From Phycisphaerales bacterium (GTDB lineage: Bacteria > Planctomycetota > Phycisphaerae > UBA1845), in the NCBI GenBank assembly GCA_020639095.1, contig JACKHH010000030.1, forward strand, positions 1 through 37,363: a DNA stretch of 37,363 nt. The letters run 5' to 3'. The translations under genes were made by a program, and so were the position numbers. Below, one piece after another: positions 15,521 to 24,246 of the stretch (position 1 is its first letter; every line of letters begins with the position of its first letter). A model generated the notes under the pieces. The model was not told where the DNA came from, made no database searches, and saw only the letters and a list, made by a program, of their open reading frames with translations.

Positions 15521-16462
15521 ATGCGTAACACGCTTCTTGACCTCTTTAATTCGCGACGAGCCGACCTAAAGCATGACCTGGACAAGACGCCATCGCTTGA
15601 TGCGGCGACCGCACTCCTTTGTGGTGCGCTGGACGATTTACAGCGTGCACGACTTGCTGATCTTACGGCGCCACAGGCGCGCCGGTTGGCCGAATTGCTC
15701 GGCGTCCTGCGCGCCGCGGTGGGCGTCCTTGGTGCCGCACGCCGTACCACTGCCTGGACGCCGGCATCACTGACAGCGCCGGCATCTCCCCGGCCCACGA
15801 CAAACATTTTGAAGGTGCGTGCATTCCTCTTCGGTCCCTGGCCGCGCGCACTCCAGATGTTGATCTGTTTCGGGCTGTTCACGGTACTGTACACAATGCG
15901 GCATCAACTTGCCGGTGCGTGGGCCGCGCTCGCCCTGGTACCGACATTGATCATGCTGGAGTACCGCTGGCTCCTGCCAAGTTGGCAGGAGCATCAGGGC
16001 ACCAACGCGTTGCGCATCGACGTACAGGTCGACAGTGATTGTGTTCTGGACACCGTCGCGAGCGCGCTGGACGTCGTCGATCGTGCTGTCGGCGACGCCG
16101 GGCACGGGGATCGCCTGAACACAGCAGACTGCACAACGATCGGAGGATTCCAGACGACCACGGAACTACTGAGCGTCGTGCAGGATCTGCTGGGCGAGAT
16201 GCTGCAGGGGGACGCGGAACGCGTGCTCCAACGAAGCAGGGAACTCCCCAGGGCGTTGGCGCAGTGCGGTGTGCAGACACGCGTCTTCGAAGCGCAGGAT
16301 GCAGACGCATCGCGCGAGGACGCGCCGCTCGATTGCTTCGATCTGGAACCGAGTCTTGATGCAACTGCTACTGATACGATCGTGTTGAAGCCGGCGCTGC
16401 TCCTCGACGGCAAAGTGCTGCTACGTGGTCGCGTGGTTGTGCCACGCGACCACGCCGTGTAA
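15521..16462 (+). CDS. Two-helix membrane protein, unknown
   Basis: 313 residues from the ATG at 15521, preceded by CAGGAGAC. The N-terminal 100 residues form a helical, cytoplasm-like domain. Two adjacent transmembrane helices follow at about residues 110-150 (MLICFGLFTVLYTM and AGAWAALALVPTLIMLEY), then a C-terminal domain of about 150 residues with alternating helices and a beta-rich end (TIVLKPALLLDGKVLLRGRV). I recognise no family. A perfect 13-bp inverted repeat lies over the last codons. The gene lies 55 bases before the Hsp70/actin-like ATPase, whose C-terminus is also hydrophobic, so the two may meet at the membrane. Confidence 0.7.
   Translation: MRNTLLDLFNSRRADLKHDLDKTPSLDAATALLCGALDDLQRARLADLTAPQARRLAELLGVLRAAVGVLGAARRTTAWTPASLTAPASPRPTTNILKVRAFLFGPWPRALQMLICFGLFTVLYTMRHQLAGAWAALALVPTLIMLEYRWLLPSWQEHQGTNALRIDVQVDSDCVLDTVASALDVVDRAVGDAGHGDRLNTADCTTIGGFQTTTELLSVVQDLLGEMLQGDAERVLQRSRELPRALAQCGVQTRVFEAQDADASREDAPLDCFDLEPSLDATATDTIVLKPALLLDGKVLLRGRVVVPRDHAV
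16424..16454 (+). repeat. Perfect 13-bp inverted repeat at a gene end
   Basis: CGTGGTCGCGTGG (16424-16436) and CCACGCGACCACG (16442-16454) pair perfectly around the 5-base loop TTGTG. The stem covers the last codons of the membrane-protein gene and is not followed by a T-run. It may be an mRNA processing or stability element, a weak attenuator before the ATPase gene, or a protein-binding palindrome. Confidence 0.7.
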
Positions 16463-16517
16463 GCCACCTTGCCATGCCAAGGTCCTTCCACTTGACCATC
16501 CGCAAAGGAATATCCCA

Positions 16518-18440
16518 ATGATCACACCTGAACCCATCGAAATCGTCGGCTTCGATCTTGGTCACGGCGAGACAGCCCTGGCCCGGACGTACGCTGACGG
16601 TGACGCCGACCCGGAAATGCTTGAGCTCTTCGGCAAAAAGAGCCAGATCACCGCCGTGGGGCGTCATCCCACCAAAGGTATCGTGATCGGCGATCGCGCG
16701 CTGATTCAGTCCGACATGTCCAGCTTTGACATCTGCTTCAAGCGCCGCCCGTCGCAATCACCGGAGTATCAACGTCACATCCGGGACTTCGTTGTTACGT
16801 GTCACGTTCACCTGGTTGATACCCACCAACTGCGCGACGGAGACGGCCTGCGCTATTACGTCGGTTGTCCGTCGGGTTGGAACAACGACTTGCTGGAACA
16901 GTACGCAACGCTGCTCGCCGGCGCCCGACTCCCGCATGTCGCGGTGGTCAGGGAATCGCGCGCCGCGTTGCTGCACGCAAAAGAAGGTGGCAAGCTCACG
17001 CTCGGTGAACTTCAACGCGGTGTGCTGATCATCGACCTCGGTTCGTCGACCACCGACTTCACGCTGGTGCAAGGCGTCAGCGAGGTGCCGCTGGACTTCG
17101 GCGATGATCTGGGCGCCGCATTGATCGATCATGCGATCCTGCAGCGCACCTTGTTGGCACACGAACACCGCGAACAACTCGCCACAATCTTCACCGAGCA
17201 TCCCATGCACCGCGCCCGCTGCGAGATGCAGAGTCGCAAAGCCAAAGAGGTCTACTTCGCGAACGAAGACCTCTACGGCGAACCGGACAGCCAGGTACAG
17301 GCGGGTTTTGAACGCATCCAGAAACTGTGCGTTTTCGAACCCATGCTCAACGGAGTCGTCATGAAGGAGATCCTGAACACGCCGCTGGATGCCCTCGGCG
17401 GCAACAGTTGGATGCAACGTTTCGGTGACCTTGTGCGTGCCGCGCGCGACCAACTCGCGGAACGGGGTGTTATCCCCGCAGTCATCCTGCTCACCGGCGG
17501 CGCGTCCCGCATGGGCTTCGTGCAGCCGGTGTGCACAGCTGTATTCCCGGATTCCGATGTACGTCGTGATAGCGAACCGGAATACTGTATCGCGCGTGGA
17601 TTGGCCCGCTGGGGACGCGTTGATCTGCGCACAGTCGCCTTCCAGGAGCAAATCGACGCGCTCTTAGATAGCGAGGTCGACGAACTGGTCACCGCAGCGA
17701 TTCCGCGTCTGAAGTCGGCGCTGGCGCACACGTTGGTCGACGCATTGCTCAACCACGTTATCCGGACAGCTTTGGTTGTTTGGCGTGACGGGAAAATCGC
17801 CACACTGGCAGAGTTGGAGCCCGACATGCGCCAGCGCGCTGAACGGTGGATTGCTGGCGAATCCGCGCGTGAGGCGATTGCAGAGTGCTGTCGCGCATGG
17901 TTTACTCCCTTGCAGCAACAACTTAACACACGAACGGATGCGATCTGCCAGCAGAACCGCATCCCGGCCGGCGCATTGGCACTTACGGCCCGCTTCGACG
18001 CCCACGGCGCGGTGGACGTTTCGAAAATGCGGCTCAGCGGCGGGGATCCCACCAAGGGAATCACCAATATCGCAGCCGGCATCGCGGCGCTGGTCGTCGC
18101 GTCGCTGCTCGGCGGCAGCGGCTGGGCGTTGCTCGCGGCGGGTCCCGTTGGCTGGTGCATCGGGCTCGTCATCGGCGGTATCGCGGCCTACCTCGGCAAA
18201 TCGCCCACCGAGAAGTACCTCTTGGATGTCGATATCCCCATCGTTGCGCGCAAGCTCATCGCGCGCGAGAGCAGCATCGATGCGAACACGCAAAGAGTGC
18301 ATCGGGCACTGAAAACCGAGATCGTCGCTCAGATCGAGAGGCTTACCGACCCCTTCGACCGACTGGTCGTCGACTTGAAGGACCAGATCCGCAGCCGCCT
18401 GCAGGCCAAGGCGGATGAGGCGCGCCTGTTGATCCGGTGA
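16518..18440 (+). CDS. Hsp70/actin-fold ATPase with C-terminal hydrophobic hairpin
   Basis: 640 residues from the ATG at 16518 (AAAGGAA upstream). The actin/Hsp70/ParM ATPase motifs appear in order: phosphate-1 IVGFDLGHGETALA (residues 9-22), phosphate-2 LIIDLGSSTTDF (about 170-181), and the adenosine motif ILLTGGASRM (about 323-332). After about residue 400 it leaves the nucleotide domain. Residues about 514-561 are a glycine-rich hydrophobic pair of helices (IAAGIAALVVASLLGGSGWA, then VGWCIGLVIGGIAAYLG), probably membrane-inserted, followed by a coiled-coil-like end. There is no canonical DnaK substrate-binding domain. PRTRC systems also carry an actin-like ATPase near a Ubl and E1, so functional linkage is suggested. 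It could be a client, a chaperone or a filament former. Confidence 0.82.
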   Translation: MITPEPIEIVGFDLGHGETALARTYADGDADPEMLELFGKKSQITAVGRHPTKGIVIGDRALIQSDMSSFDICFKRRPSQSPEYQRHIRDFVVTCHVHLVDTHQLRDGDGLRYYVGCPSGWNNDLLEQYATLLAGARLPHVAVVRESRAALLHAKEGGKLTLGELQRGVLIIDLGSSTTDFTLVQGVSEVPLDFGDDLGAALIDHAILQRTLLAHEHREQLATIFTEHPMHRARCEMQSRKAKEVYFANEDLYGEPDSQVQAGFERIQKLCVFEPMLNGVVMKEILNTPLDALGGNSWMQRFGDLVRAARDQLAERGVIPAVILLTGGASRMGFVQPVCTAVFPDSDVRRDSEPEYCIARGLARWGRVDLRTVAFQEQIDALLDSEVDELVTAAIPRLKSALAHTLVDALLNHVIRTALVVWRDGKIATLAELEPDMRQRAERWIAGESAREAIAECCRAWFTPLQQQLNTRTDAICQQNRIPAGALALTARFDAHGAVDVSKMRLSGGDPTKGITNIAAGIAALVVASLLGGSGWALLAAGPVGWCIGLVIGGIAAYLGKSPTEKYLLDVDIPIVARKLIARESSIDANTQRVHRALKTEIVAQIERLTDPFDRLVVDLKDQIRSRLQAKADEARLLIR

Positions 18441-18608
18441 GCAGCACGCTGCGCATTGCATTCCATCGAATTGACCAATCGCTGTCATGCTGGACGGTAG
18501 GCACCCGCGCGATTGGTGCAGCAGTGTTTCATCGCGCTACCGAGCCAGTGCCCGCGTCCACTCGTTGATTTAATTGACTACTCGGAATCGTCGTTTAGGA
18601 GACCAAAC

Positions 18609-18833
18609 ATGACCCCAGAAATACGCGCGTGCCTCTGCGCACTCTACACCAAGTTTGATCGACCCGTTGATGCACTAGTCGTGGACCATCAGCAACGCGA
18701 TCGGTTTGCCGCAGAAGTGCGCGAGCGCACCGGGATAGGAGATTTTTCAACGGATGCGATCATGCGCGAGCTGTTGCGTCTACGCAAAGCTGGCGGATTA
18801 CCGCGACTACGCCACCGGCGCGCGATGCGTTAA
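18609..18833 (+). CDS. Small helical protein, unknown
   Basis: 74 residues, ATG at 18609 preceded by TTAGGAGAC. It is probably alpha-helical (IRACLCALYTKFDRPVDALV and TDAIMRELLRLRKAGGLPRL) with a basic C-terminus, the layout of a small DNA-binding or adaptor protein. No family recognised. It follows the ATPase by 168 bases. Confidence 0.6.
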   Translation: MTPEIRACLCALYTKFDRPVDALVVDHQQRDRFAAEVRERTGIGDFSTDAIMRELLRLRKAGGLPRLRHRRAMR

Positions 18834-19248
18834 TCCGGCGACAACCTTCGTGATGTGGCCACGTCGCTCGACCAACGATTCCGCGACGGCGTAGGCCGTC
18901 GCGGTGCACTGGTTGCGGCGGCGGGTCGTTTCTTTAGCCGTCATCGATCGCTCTTCGAACGGGACACCTCTCCATAGCGTTCGTGCCAAGTGGCGTAACC
19001 ATCGTGCCAGGACCCGTTTCCAACGATCGCCACCGCAATCACGAATTAGCAAGCGAGCCAACGTTACGCAGAATCGCCCTTCTTGGGGCCAGGAACGCGG
19101 TTTTTCAGCCTCGTTCGCTGGCTTGATTGTGCAATGTGTGAATCCCAATGCGCAGACGGCGCGGTGAGCGTCGAGAGTAAAATTTGGGTGTTCGAGAGTT
19201 CACTCGTCATGCTGGAGGCGGTTTCAAGTTGTTTAGGAGGTGTTCACC
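18834..19248. other. Intergenic stretch within the island, no supported gene
   Basis: About 415 bases. A minus-strand frame (18807-19148) and short plus-strand frames are present but have arginine-rich, low-information translations and no good ribosome-binding site. It probably holds the promoter of the following unknown gene and the recombinase. Confidence 0.4.
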
Positions 19249-19782
19249 ATGACGCTACAAGAACTGGAACGCACGCTCGGTTCCGCCGCATTCGATGATC
19301 TGGTGCTCGGAACGAAGTGTGAGGCGACGTGCGATGCCGATCGTTTGGCCGATTCGCTGGATCAACGCACGCCTTCGGCTGGAGCGGAATCGGATTCACC
19401 GCAGGGAACCGCGAGCGAGGTGGTCAACGCACTGGCACTGCTGGCAATGCTGCCACGCATTCAGCGTTGGCACGATGAAGGTACCTCACGGTATTTTGCG
19501 GAACGCCCACCCACGCCGGACGAAGTGACCGTCGTACTCAAACGTATACGAGAGCGCGGGCTTTCGAAAGCTGACGCGGACGCGTGCCGAATGCTCGCCG
19601 TAAGGACGCTCACCTGCTGGATGCTGAATTGCAGTTGGTCCGCGCGACGCACAATGGGTGTTGAAGTCGTGCTCCGACAGCCAACGGGACTGTTCGCGCA
19701 CGTGGATGCCCTCGCGGACTTCATCATGACACATCGCGAATTGATCGGTGATCAGAAAGGCGAATTTCATGGCGATACGTAA
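19249..19782 (+). CDS. Unknown protein upstream of the recombinase
   Basis: 177 residues; AGGAGGT lies 9 bases before the ATG at 19249. The first 60 residues are acidic and low in structure. The middle contains a hydrophobic helix (VVNALALLAMLPRIQRW) and a segment resembling a short helix-turn-helix (TVVLKRIRERGLSKADADACRM). No family recognised. Its end overlaps the start of the recombinase gene by 14 bases, so the two are translationally coupled. It may be an accessory factor of the recombinase, for example a directionality or regulatory protein; this is inference. Confidence 0.7.
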   Translation: MTLQELERTLGSAAFDDLVLGTKCEATCDADRLADSLDQRTPSAGAESDSPQGTASEVVNALALLAMLPRIQRWHDEGTSRYFAERPPTPDEVTVVLKRIRERGLSKADADACRMLAVRTLTCWMLNCSWSARRTMGVEVVLRQPTGLFAHVDALADFIMTHRELIGDQKGEFHGDT

Positions 19783-21841
19783 TAAGAACCGAGCGCTGGC
19801 GTATCTGCGTCGGAGCACCGACGATCAACCCAACTCCATGCAAACACAGGTCACGTGGTGCAGTCACGCCGCCAGGGAAGAAGGTGTACAGTTTCAAGGC
19901 AATCTTGATGAGCTCAACGCGGCGGCGAACATGGGAGCGCATCAAACCCACAGTCTTCGCTTCGACGACGTATCTGGCTCGGTGCTGAACCGGCCAGGCT
20001 TTAAGTCCTTTGTCAACGACGCGATCAACGATCCTTCGGTGTCGCATGTGTTCATTTTCAAACGTGACAGGTTTGCGCGACCCGACAATCCTCTCGAAGC
20101 CATGGCCATCGAACAACGACTTTCGGCGGCGGGAATTACCATCGTCTACAGTGACCGCAGATTGGAGCCCTCCACAACCGGCGAAGTCGACCTTAGTGCG
20201 TTGCTCCTGTCGATGATCGATTTTCACGAAAGCGGAAAGTTCCTGAAGAACCATGCGGAGCGCGTGCTGTTGACCCAACGTCAGTTGGCTGAACGCGGGT
20301 TCTGGACCGGCGGACGTCCGCCATATGGATTCGCGCGGGCGCTCCTGCTTCCAAACGGCGAGCTGGAGCTGCTTCAGGAGAGCCGACGAGTTCGTCAATC
20401 TGGCTGTCACGTGATCATTGTTCCTCAAGATTGGGAGAAAATCGCCGTTTGGTTGCGAATTCTCGATTGGGCAGACAGCGATTGGGGGCCGAAGCGCATC
20501 GCAACGCAACTGAACGCCGAAGGCATCCCCTCGCCCGACGCCGGTCGCACGCGTCGAGATAATGGTATTGCCCATCGGGTCAGTGGCAAATGGCACACGA
20601 ACACCGTCAGCCACCTGATTCAAAACCGCGCGATTCTCGCAATACTGGACTATGGCAGGCGATCCGAGGGACGGCATCGGCGCCTCAGCAGCGACGGGAT
20701 CCGACCAATTGACGATGAGGATCGACGCGATGATGGGACTACAAAGGTGATTCGCAACGATTCCACCAAGATCATTTCGGCGAACTTGCCTCACGATCCA
20801 CTCTTCGATATTGAGAAGTGGAACCGTATTCAGAAATCCCAAGCGGAACGAAGTCGCAGCCAGCGAGGCGTACCCAGAGCTAAGGACCTCGCGCGGTACC
20901 CCCTGAGCGGTCGCGCAATCGATTTGACCGACGCGTGCGGGCATCCCATGTACGGTCGCCCCCACGGCAAGCGCCGAATTCTCGTCTGCGGGCGGTACAT
21001 GAAGTCGAACGGCGCTGAATGTCACAACAATTCCGTCGACTCTGAAGCCGCGCTTGCGTTCGTGTTGGGCACACTCCGGCAAATCATCGCGATGCACGGT
21101 GGGCGCGGTCAGATCGAGGAGGCACTTCGCGTGCGGGCAGTAGAAACGTCGACCTCACCAACAGCCACAGCACGCGCAAATGCCGTTGTCCGCCTCGAAC
21201 AATCACTCAACGAATGCGATGCACAGATCGCCACAGCATCTCACAGATTGGCTCAGGTTGCTGATGATCTCGTGTCCGATGTTTCGGCGGTGCTACGTGA
21301 ATTGAAGGCTAAAAGGCTCGGGATTCAGCGACAGCTGGATAACGAGCGTCGCCATTTGCCTGTTGCTCCGCGAGATACGGACGACGAAGTCGCCGCGGCG
21401 ATGCAGTTGCTTGAACAGCTTGAGTTGGTGATGGACGACCAGCCGGCGCGACGCAGGCTTACGGCATTGCTGCGTAAGTTGAATTTGTGGCTTGGCCTTG
21501 AATTCGAGGGGGGCATCAAAGGCGAGAAGCGCCGCGTGCGGAAACTCAATCGGGGCGTCCTCGCCTTTGACGAAAATAACCTGCCGATACCACCGTACGG
21601 TAAGGATCGCATCGCCGATGACCACGGCTGTGCTGGGCCCGGATGCCGTTGCAATGAACCGAATTCAGCGGCCGCAGAGCAGAAATCAACTGACAAAGGA
21701 GATACAATATTAGAGGATGCCGCTCAAAACGGTTTGAGTGGAGAATCGAAATGCCGCCAAGAGGGCATTTCGTTCACAAAGGTGAATCGGGGCGACTGGA
21801 TTCGAACCAGCGACCTCTTGACCCCCAGTCAAGCGCGCTAA
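19769..21841 (+). CDS. Large serine recombinase (resolvase/invertase family integrase)
   Basis: 690 residues from the ATG at 19769. The N-terminal resolvase domain starts RALAYLRRSTDDQ, with S16 as catalytic serine and supporting arginines, and continues to HVFIFKRDRFARPDNPLEAM (around residue 100). The recombinase domain follows (ERGFWTGGRPPYGFARALLL; GPKRIATQLNAEGIPSP; NTVSHLIQNRAILAIL). A partial zinc ribbon (DACGHPMYG, LVCGRY, ECHNN) and a long coiled coil complete the usual architecture. Large serine recombinases integrate elements at short sites without a long direct repeat. The final 16 or so residues (GDWIRTSDLLTPSQAR) are encoded by the antisense strand of the tRNA-Pro gene, so the frame crosses the presumed attachment site. 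It is the likely integrase of the island. Confidence 0.9.
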   Translation: MAIRNKNRALAYLRRSTDDQPNSMQTQVTWCSHAAREEGVQFQGNLDELNAAANMGAHQTHSLRFDDVSGSVLNRPGFKSFVNDAINDPSVSHVFIFKRDRFARPDNPLEAMAIEQRLSAAGITIVYSDRRLEPSTTGEVDLSALLLSMIDFHESGKFLKNHAERVLLTQRQLAERGFWTGGRPPYGFARALLLPNGELELLQESRRVRQSGCHVIIVPQDWEKIAVWLRILDWADSDWGPKRIATQLNAEGIPSPDAGRTRRDNGIAHRVSGKWHTNTVSHLIQNRAILAILDYGRRSEGRHRRLSSDGIRPIDDEDRRDDGTTKVIRNDSTKIISANLPHDPLFDIEKWNRIQKSQAERSRSQRGVPRAKDLARYPLSGRAIDLTDACGHPMYGRPHGKRRILVCGRYMKSNGAECHNNSVDSEAALAFVLGTLRQIIAMHGGRGQIEEALRVRAVETSTSPTATARANAVVRLEQSLNECDAQIATASHRLAQVADDLVSDVSAVLRELKAKRLGIQRQLDNERRHLPVAPRDTDDEVAAAMQLLEQLELVMDDQPARRRLTALLRKLNLWLGLEFEGGIKGEKRRVRKLNRGVLAFDENNLPIPPYGKDRIADDHGCAGPGCRCNEPNSAAAEQKSTDKGDTILEDAAQNGLSGESKCRQEGISFTKVNRGDWIRTSDLLTPSQAR
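21723..21772. repeat. Two adjacent inverted repeats next to the tRNA, candidate attachment site
   Basis: CTCAAA/TTTGAG (21723-21728 and 21733-21738) and CGAAATGCC/GGCATTTCG (21747-21755 and 21764-21772) are perfect palindromic arms lying between the recombinase core and the tRNA 3' end. Attachment sites of large serine recombinases are imperfect inverted repeats of about 40-50 bp, so this is a plausible arm of the integrated site. The second could instead be a processing hairpin after the tRNA. Confidence 0.45.
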
Positions 21842-21861
21842 CCAGACTGCGCCACGCCCCG
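21787..21861 (-). tRNA. tRNA-Pro (anticodon GGG)
   Basis: On the minus strand the acceptor CGGGGCG pairs perfectly with CGCCCCG (discriminator A). The D stem is GCGC/GCGC, the anticodon stem CTTGA/TCAAG with the loop CTGGGGG (anticodon GGG, proline), and the T arm GCTGG-TTCGAAT-CCAGT. It is 75 nucleotides without an encoded CCA. Its 3' end faces the island, and the recombinase reading frame overlaps it on the other strand, which points to integration at this tRNA. The gene appears intact. Confidence 0.95.
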
Positions 21862-24105
21862 GCGTTGCGATTCCAAAAGAGCGGCGCAACATACTCCCTT
21901 GTTACCGCGTGTGTCAAGCTGCATGGGGGTTCATGGAGCCCTCTTCCCCAACTGCAGGACGGGCGAATCCGCCCGCCACGACTTTCGGGCCAGTCGGGAG
22001 CCGTTGCTGGCCTCCCAAAGCATCGAATTCCACGCCGGCATCCCTGCCCTTCCGCAAGGTGAATTGTTCCGCCAGCCAATCGGCCCGTCGGCGGACGGAA
22101 CGCATTGGACTTGTCAAGCGTCATCCGCCGACCTCGGAATCAGCTCACGACCTTGCGCGATCGGCGAGGGGTGCCGCAGCATTGGTGATTGATCGGCGGC
22201 ACGTACCTCCGCACCGCCGCGTCGGGTATCCTCAATGCCGGCGTCAGGTAGCCGACGCACTATTTCCCGATTGCGTTGCCTGCAGCTGTCCCGCAAGAGC
22301 TAGAATCCGCGCGTCCAATCTTCCAACGTGGCAAACTTTTACGGCAGGCGAGGCGCCCACCACCAATTGCATTGGTGCATTTCTTTGGCAAGTACGTAGG
22401 GATCGGCGGTATTGGGAAATCATCAATTCGACGCAGCGGGAGTCAATTCGAAAATACAGCCGAGCAGGCACAGCCGAAACGCGCAAACGAAAACGGATGA
22501 TCGCGCGGCTGCACGACCACCCGTTCAGTTGGCACAAAAATAGTGGCTGGCAGGTGACGGTCTCGTTCGTCGCCCTACAGAGTATTCGGTATCAACCGCT
22601 CAGCGCTTGGTGCGTTGTCCGCTCCGAGCGCATCCTCTCATGGAATTCACCTGTCGTTCAGAGTATTACATTCGCCGCGTATCGCGGTATGAGCTTCACG
22701 ATCCCACTTCGTCGTTGGCCATTTCCTCGACCTTGTGGTCTTCCGTGGGCGAATGCCGGCTGATGACGATTAACGTATCAGCATCTTCCTCTCGTCGACT
22801 TCAGCGTTCCTCCAGAGTCTTTCTCGGCTGATCCTAGCCATGCCCGCCGCTCGAAGCGACTGTCTTAGGCCGGCTCCTCTCTTGGGCTTTGCTTCCCTAC
22901 AGCACATTCCGGCGAAGCGGGTCCACTGGCCGCGAGTCGTGCCAAGACTCACTAAGTTCCGCCCTCAGGGTTTGGTCACCCTCTCGACGGTTTCCGCCCC
23001 ACTACGCCTGGCCGGGCTTGTTTCGTCCCGACAGCGCTCCTGGGATTCTCCCCTTCGGAGCTTTCCCCACTCACAAGGTGGCAATCGCGTTTCCGCGACA
23101 ACCGAACCCGCATGCCGTTCACCCGACGCGATCTTCCAGCGGACAAGCCGCCAAACCGGTGCGCCGCGCTGCAGCTTCCAGGCTTTGACCCTTGCGAGCG
23201 TCCCTGGCTGCCAGCGGGGGTTTAGCCCGTGGCTCGCTGGATGCTCCCTTGGGGTTTTCCCCTTCCAAGGTTCTCCCGCCAGCCGCCTTGTTCGAGCTTC
23301 CGCCCGAAACTCCCCTCACGTGCTTGGTTGCATTGCCCGAGAGCAACGCCTCGCCCGCACCGCAGGGTGTCAATCAGCGACCGACTCACCCGACATGCTG
23401 CCTCAATAGCGAGCCAAAGAGACAGTTTAGCCGGACAACCTTCTTAGGGTTCTCGTGCCAGCTTGTTCCCGCACGTTGGAAACGCCGACGCCCCTGGCTA
23501 TGCGTTCACCTCTCAGGCGATCAGGCGTTACCGCCCGATCCGGCCCTGATCTTCGGGGCTGTCTTGCAAACGTTTCGACCGGAGCCCTGCGGGACCAACC
23601 TCAGGCACACGAGCCGTTTCGGTGACTTGCCAGCCACCGGGAAGAAATCTACATCATGTTTTGCATCGTGCAACTGCCAATGTCCGACTTTGCGCAACTC
23701 ACAGGCGTCCGATATGCCACTTACGAAAGCATACCGCGCGCAACCTTCGCAAAGACAACTCACAGCAACCGTCGACCGCGCGCAAAGAAATTTCGCAGAA
23801 ATTTAAGAATTGAGTTTTTCAACATTCTCCCCGGACCACCTGGTAACGTCGTTTCCAGAACGCGTTTGCCCGCGGTAGCGATCGAGCAGGCGCGCAACCT
23901 CCTTTCCCGGCTGCCATTACACTGCGATCCGGGGTGTTCACGGTAGCGCGCAACCGTATTCCGCATTGACGCCAGGCCATCAAGCGCGTCTAATTCGCGG
24001 CGTTGCAACCCGGTCTGTGGATTGCCAGGTTCCGCAGCCGGCCCAGACCAACTGCGTGACGTCTTCCAATTGCAGATTAGGTAACCTTGACCCGGGGGAT
24101 CGCTC
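21862..24105. other. 2.2-kb region without convincing protein genes
   Basis: Many frames are open on both strands because of base composition, but their translations are low-information and lack domains and good ribosome-binding sites. About 21.9-22.75 kb shows nothing I can name. About 22.77-23.8 kb is dense in hairpins and is listed separately as a possible structured RNA. The end carries the upstream region of the small membrane peptide and aminotransferase. Confidence 0.5.
22770..23800 (-). ncRNA. Candidate large structured RNA (family not identified)
   Basis: Read on the minus strand, this stretch has many short GC stems capped by GNRA-like loops. One is UCGCG-GAAA-CGCGA (23085-23098, perfect 5-bp stem with a GAAA tetraloop). 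A second is a CCUUGG...CCCCAAGG hairpin (23247-23270) with an inner GGGG-AAAA-CCCC. A third is GUUGC/GCAAC (23337-23347). The GAAA loop sets the minus strand as the RNA. I could not find group II intron domain V, RNase P, tmRNA or SRP signatures. Possible identities are an OMEGA/HEARO-type RNA, a degenerate intron, or a lineage-specific giant RNA. Borders are approximate. Confidence 0.35.
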
Positions 24106-24243
24106 ATGAAGTTTATCGTTCAAGGACTGCTGGCGATGGTCATCATGTTCACACTGGCGCTCATCGTCGCGAACACGACGACAGCGGAGACGACGGACAC
24201 GTCGGCACAGCGCATCATCGTCGATGGATTCGGGTGGAATTGA
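24106..24243 (+). CDS. Small single-helix membrane peptide or short exported protein
   Basis: 45 residues from the ATG at 24106, with a GGGGGA stretch just upstream. A hydrophobic N-terminal helix (FIVQGLLAMVIMFTLALIVA) is followed by a short polar tail (NTTTAETTDTSAQRIIVDGF). The stop is 3 bases before the aminotransferase start, so the two are probably cotranscribed and coupled. Function unknown. Confidence 0.55.
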   Translation: MKFIVQGLLAMVIMFTLALIVANTTTAETTDTSAQRIIVDGFGWN

Positions 24244-24246
24244 CCG

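Larger units (their letters stand above)
10800..21786. mobile_element. Putative integrated element carrying the ubiquitin-like cassette
   Basis: The right border is placed at the tRNA-Pro 3' end because the recombinase gene abuts and overlaps it. The left border is a guess: it should lie between the IS630 remnant (about 10.06 kb) and the first small island ORF (10.81 kb). Cargo consists of small unknown genes, the Ubl/E2/JAMM/E1 cassette, an XRE regulator, and the Hsp70/actin-like operon. I did not find a second copy of the tRNA end at the left, which is not expected for a serine recombinase with a very short core. Confidence 0.45.

Noticed and set aside
10800..18440. Annotation as a full PRTRC system
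   Set aside because: The Ubl, E1 and actin-like ATPase resemble PRTRC components, but I see no ParB and no other PRTRC-specific genes, and the E2-Cys-rich fusion differs. I keep it as PRTRC-like only.
21751..22062. 103-residue plus-strand frame across the tRNA-Pro gene
   Set aside because: Its N-terminal part is a translation of antisense tRNA sequence; no independent support.
22840..23409. 189-residue plus-strand frame in the gene-poor region
   Set aside because: The translation is low-information, with no ribosome-binding site, and coincides with minus-strand RNA-like hairpins. It looks like a spurious antisense frame.
22770..23800. Group II intron or RNase P RNA
   Set aside because: No domain V hairpin with its AGC triad and no RNase P P4 core could be found on either strand, so I left the RNA family unnamed.
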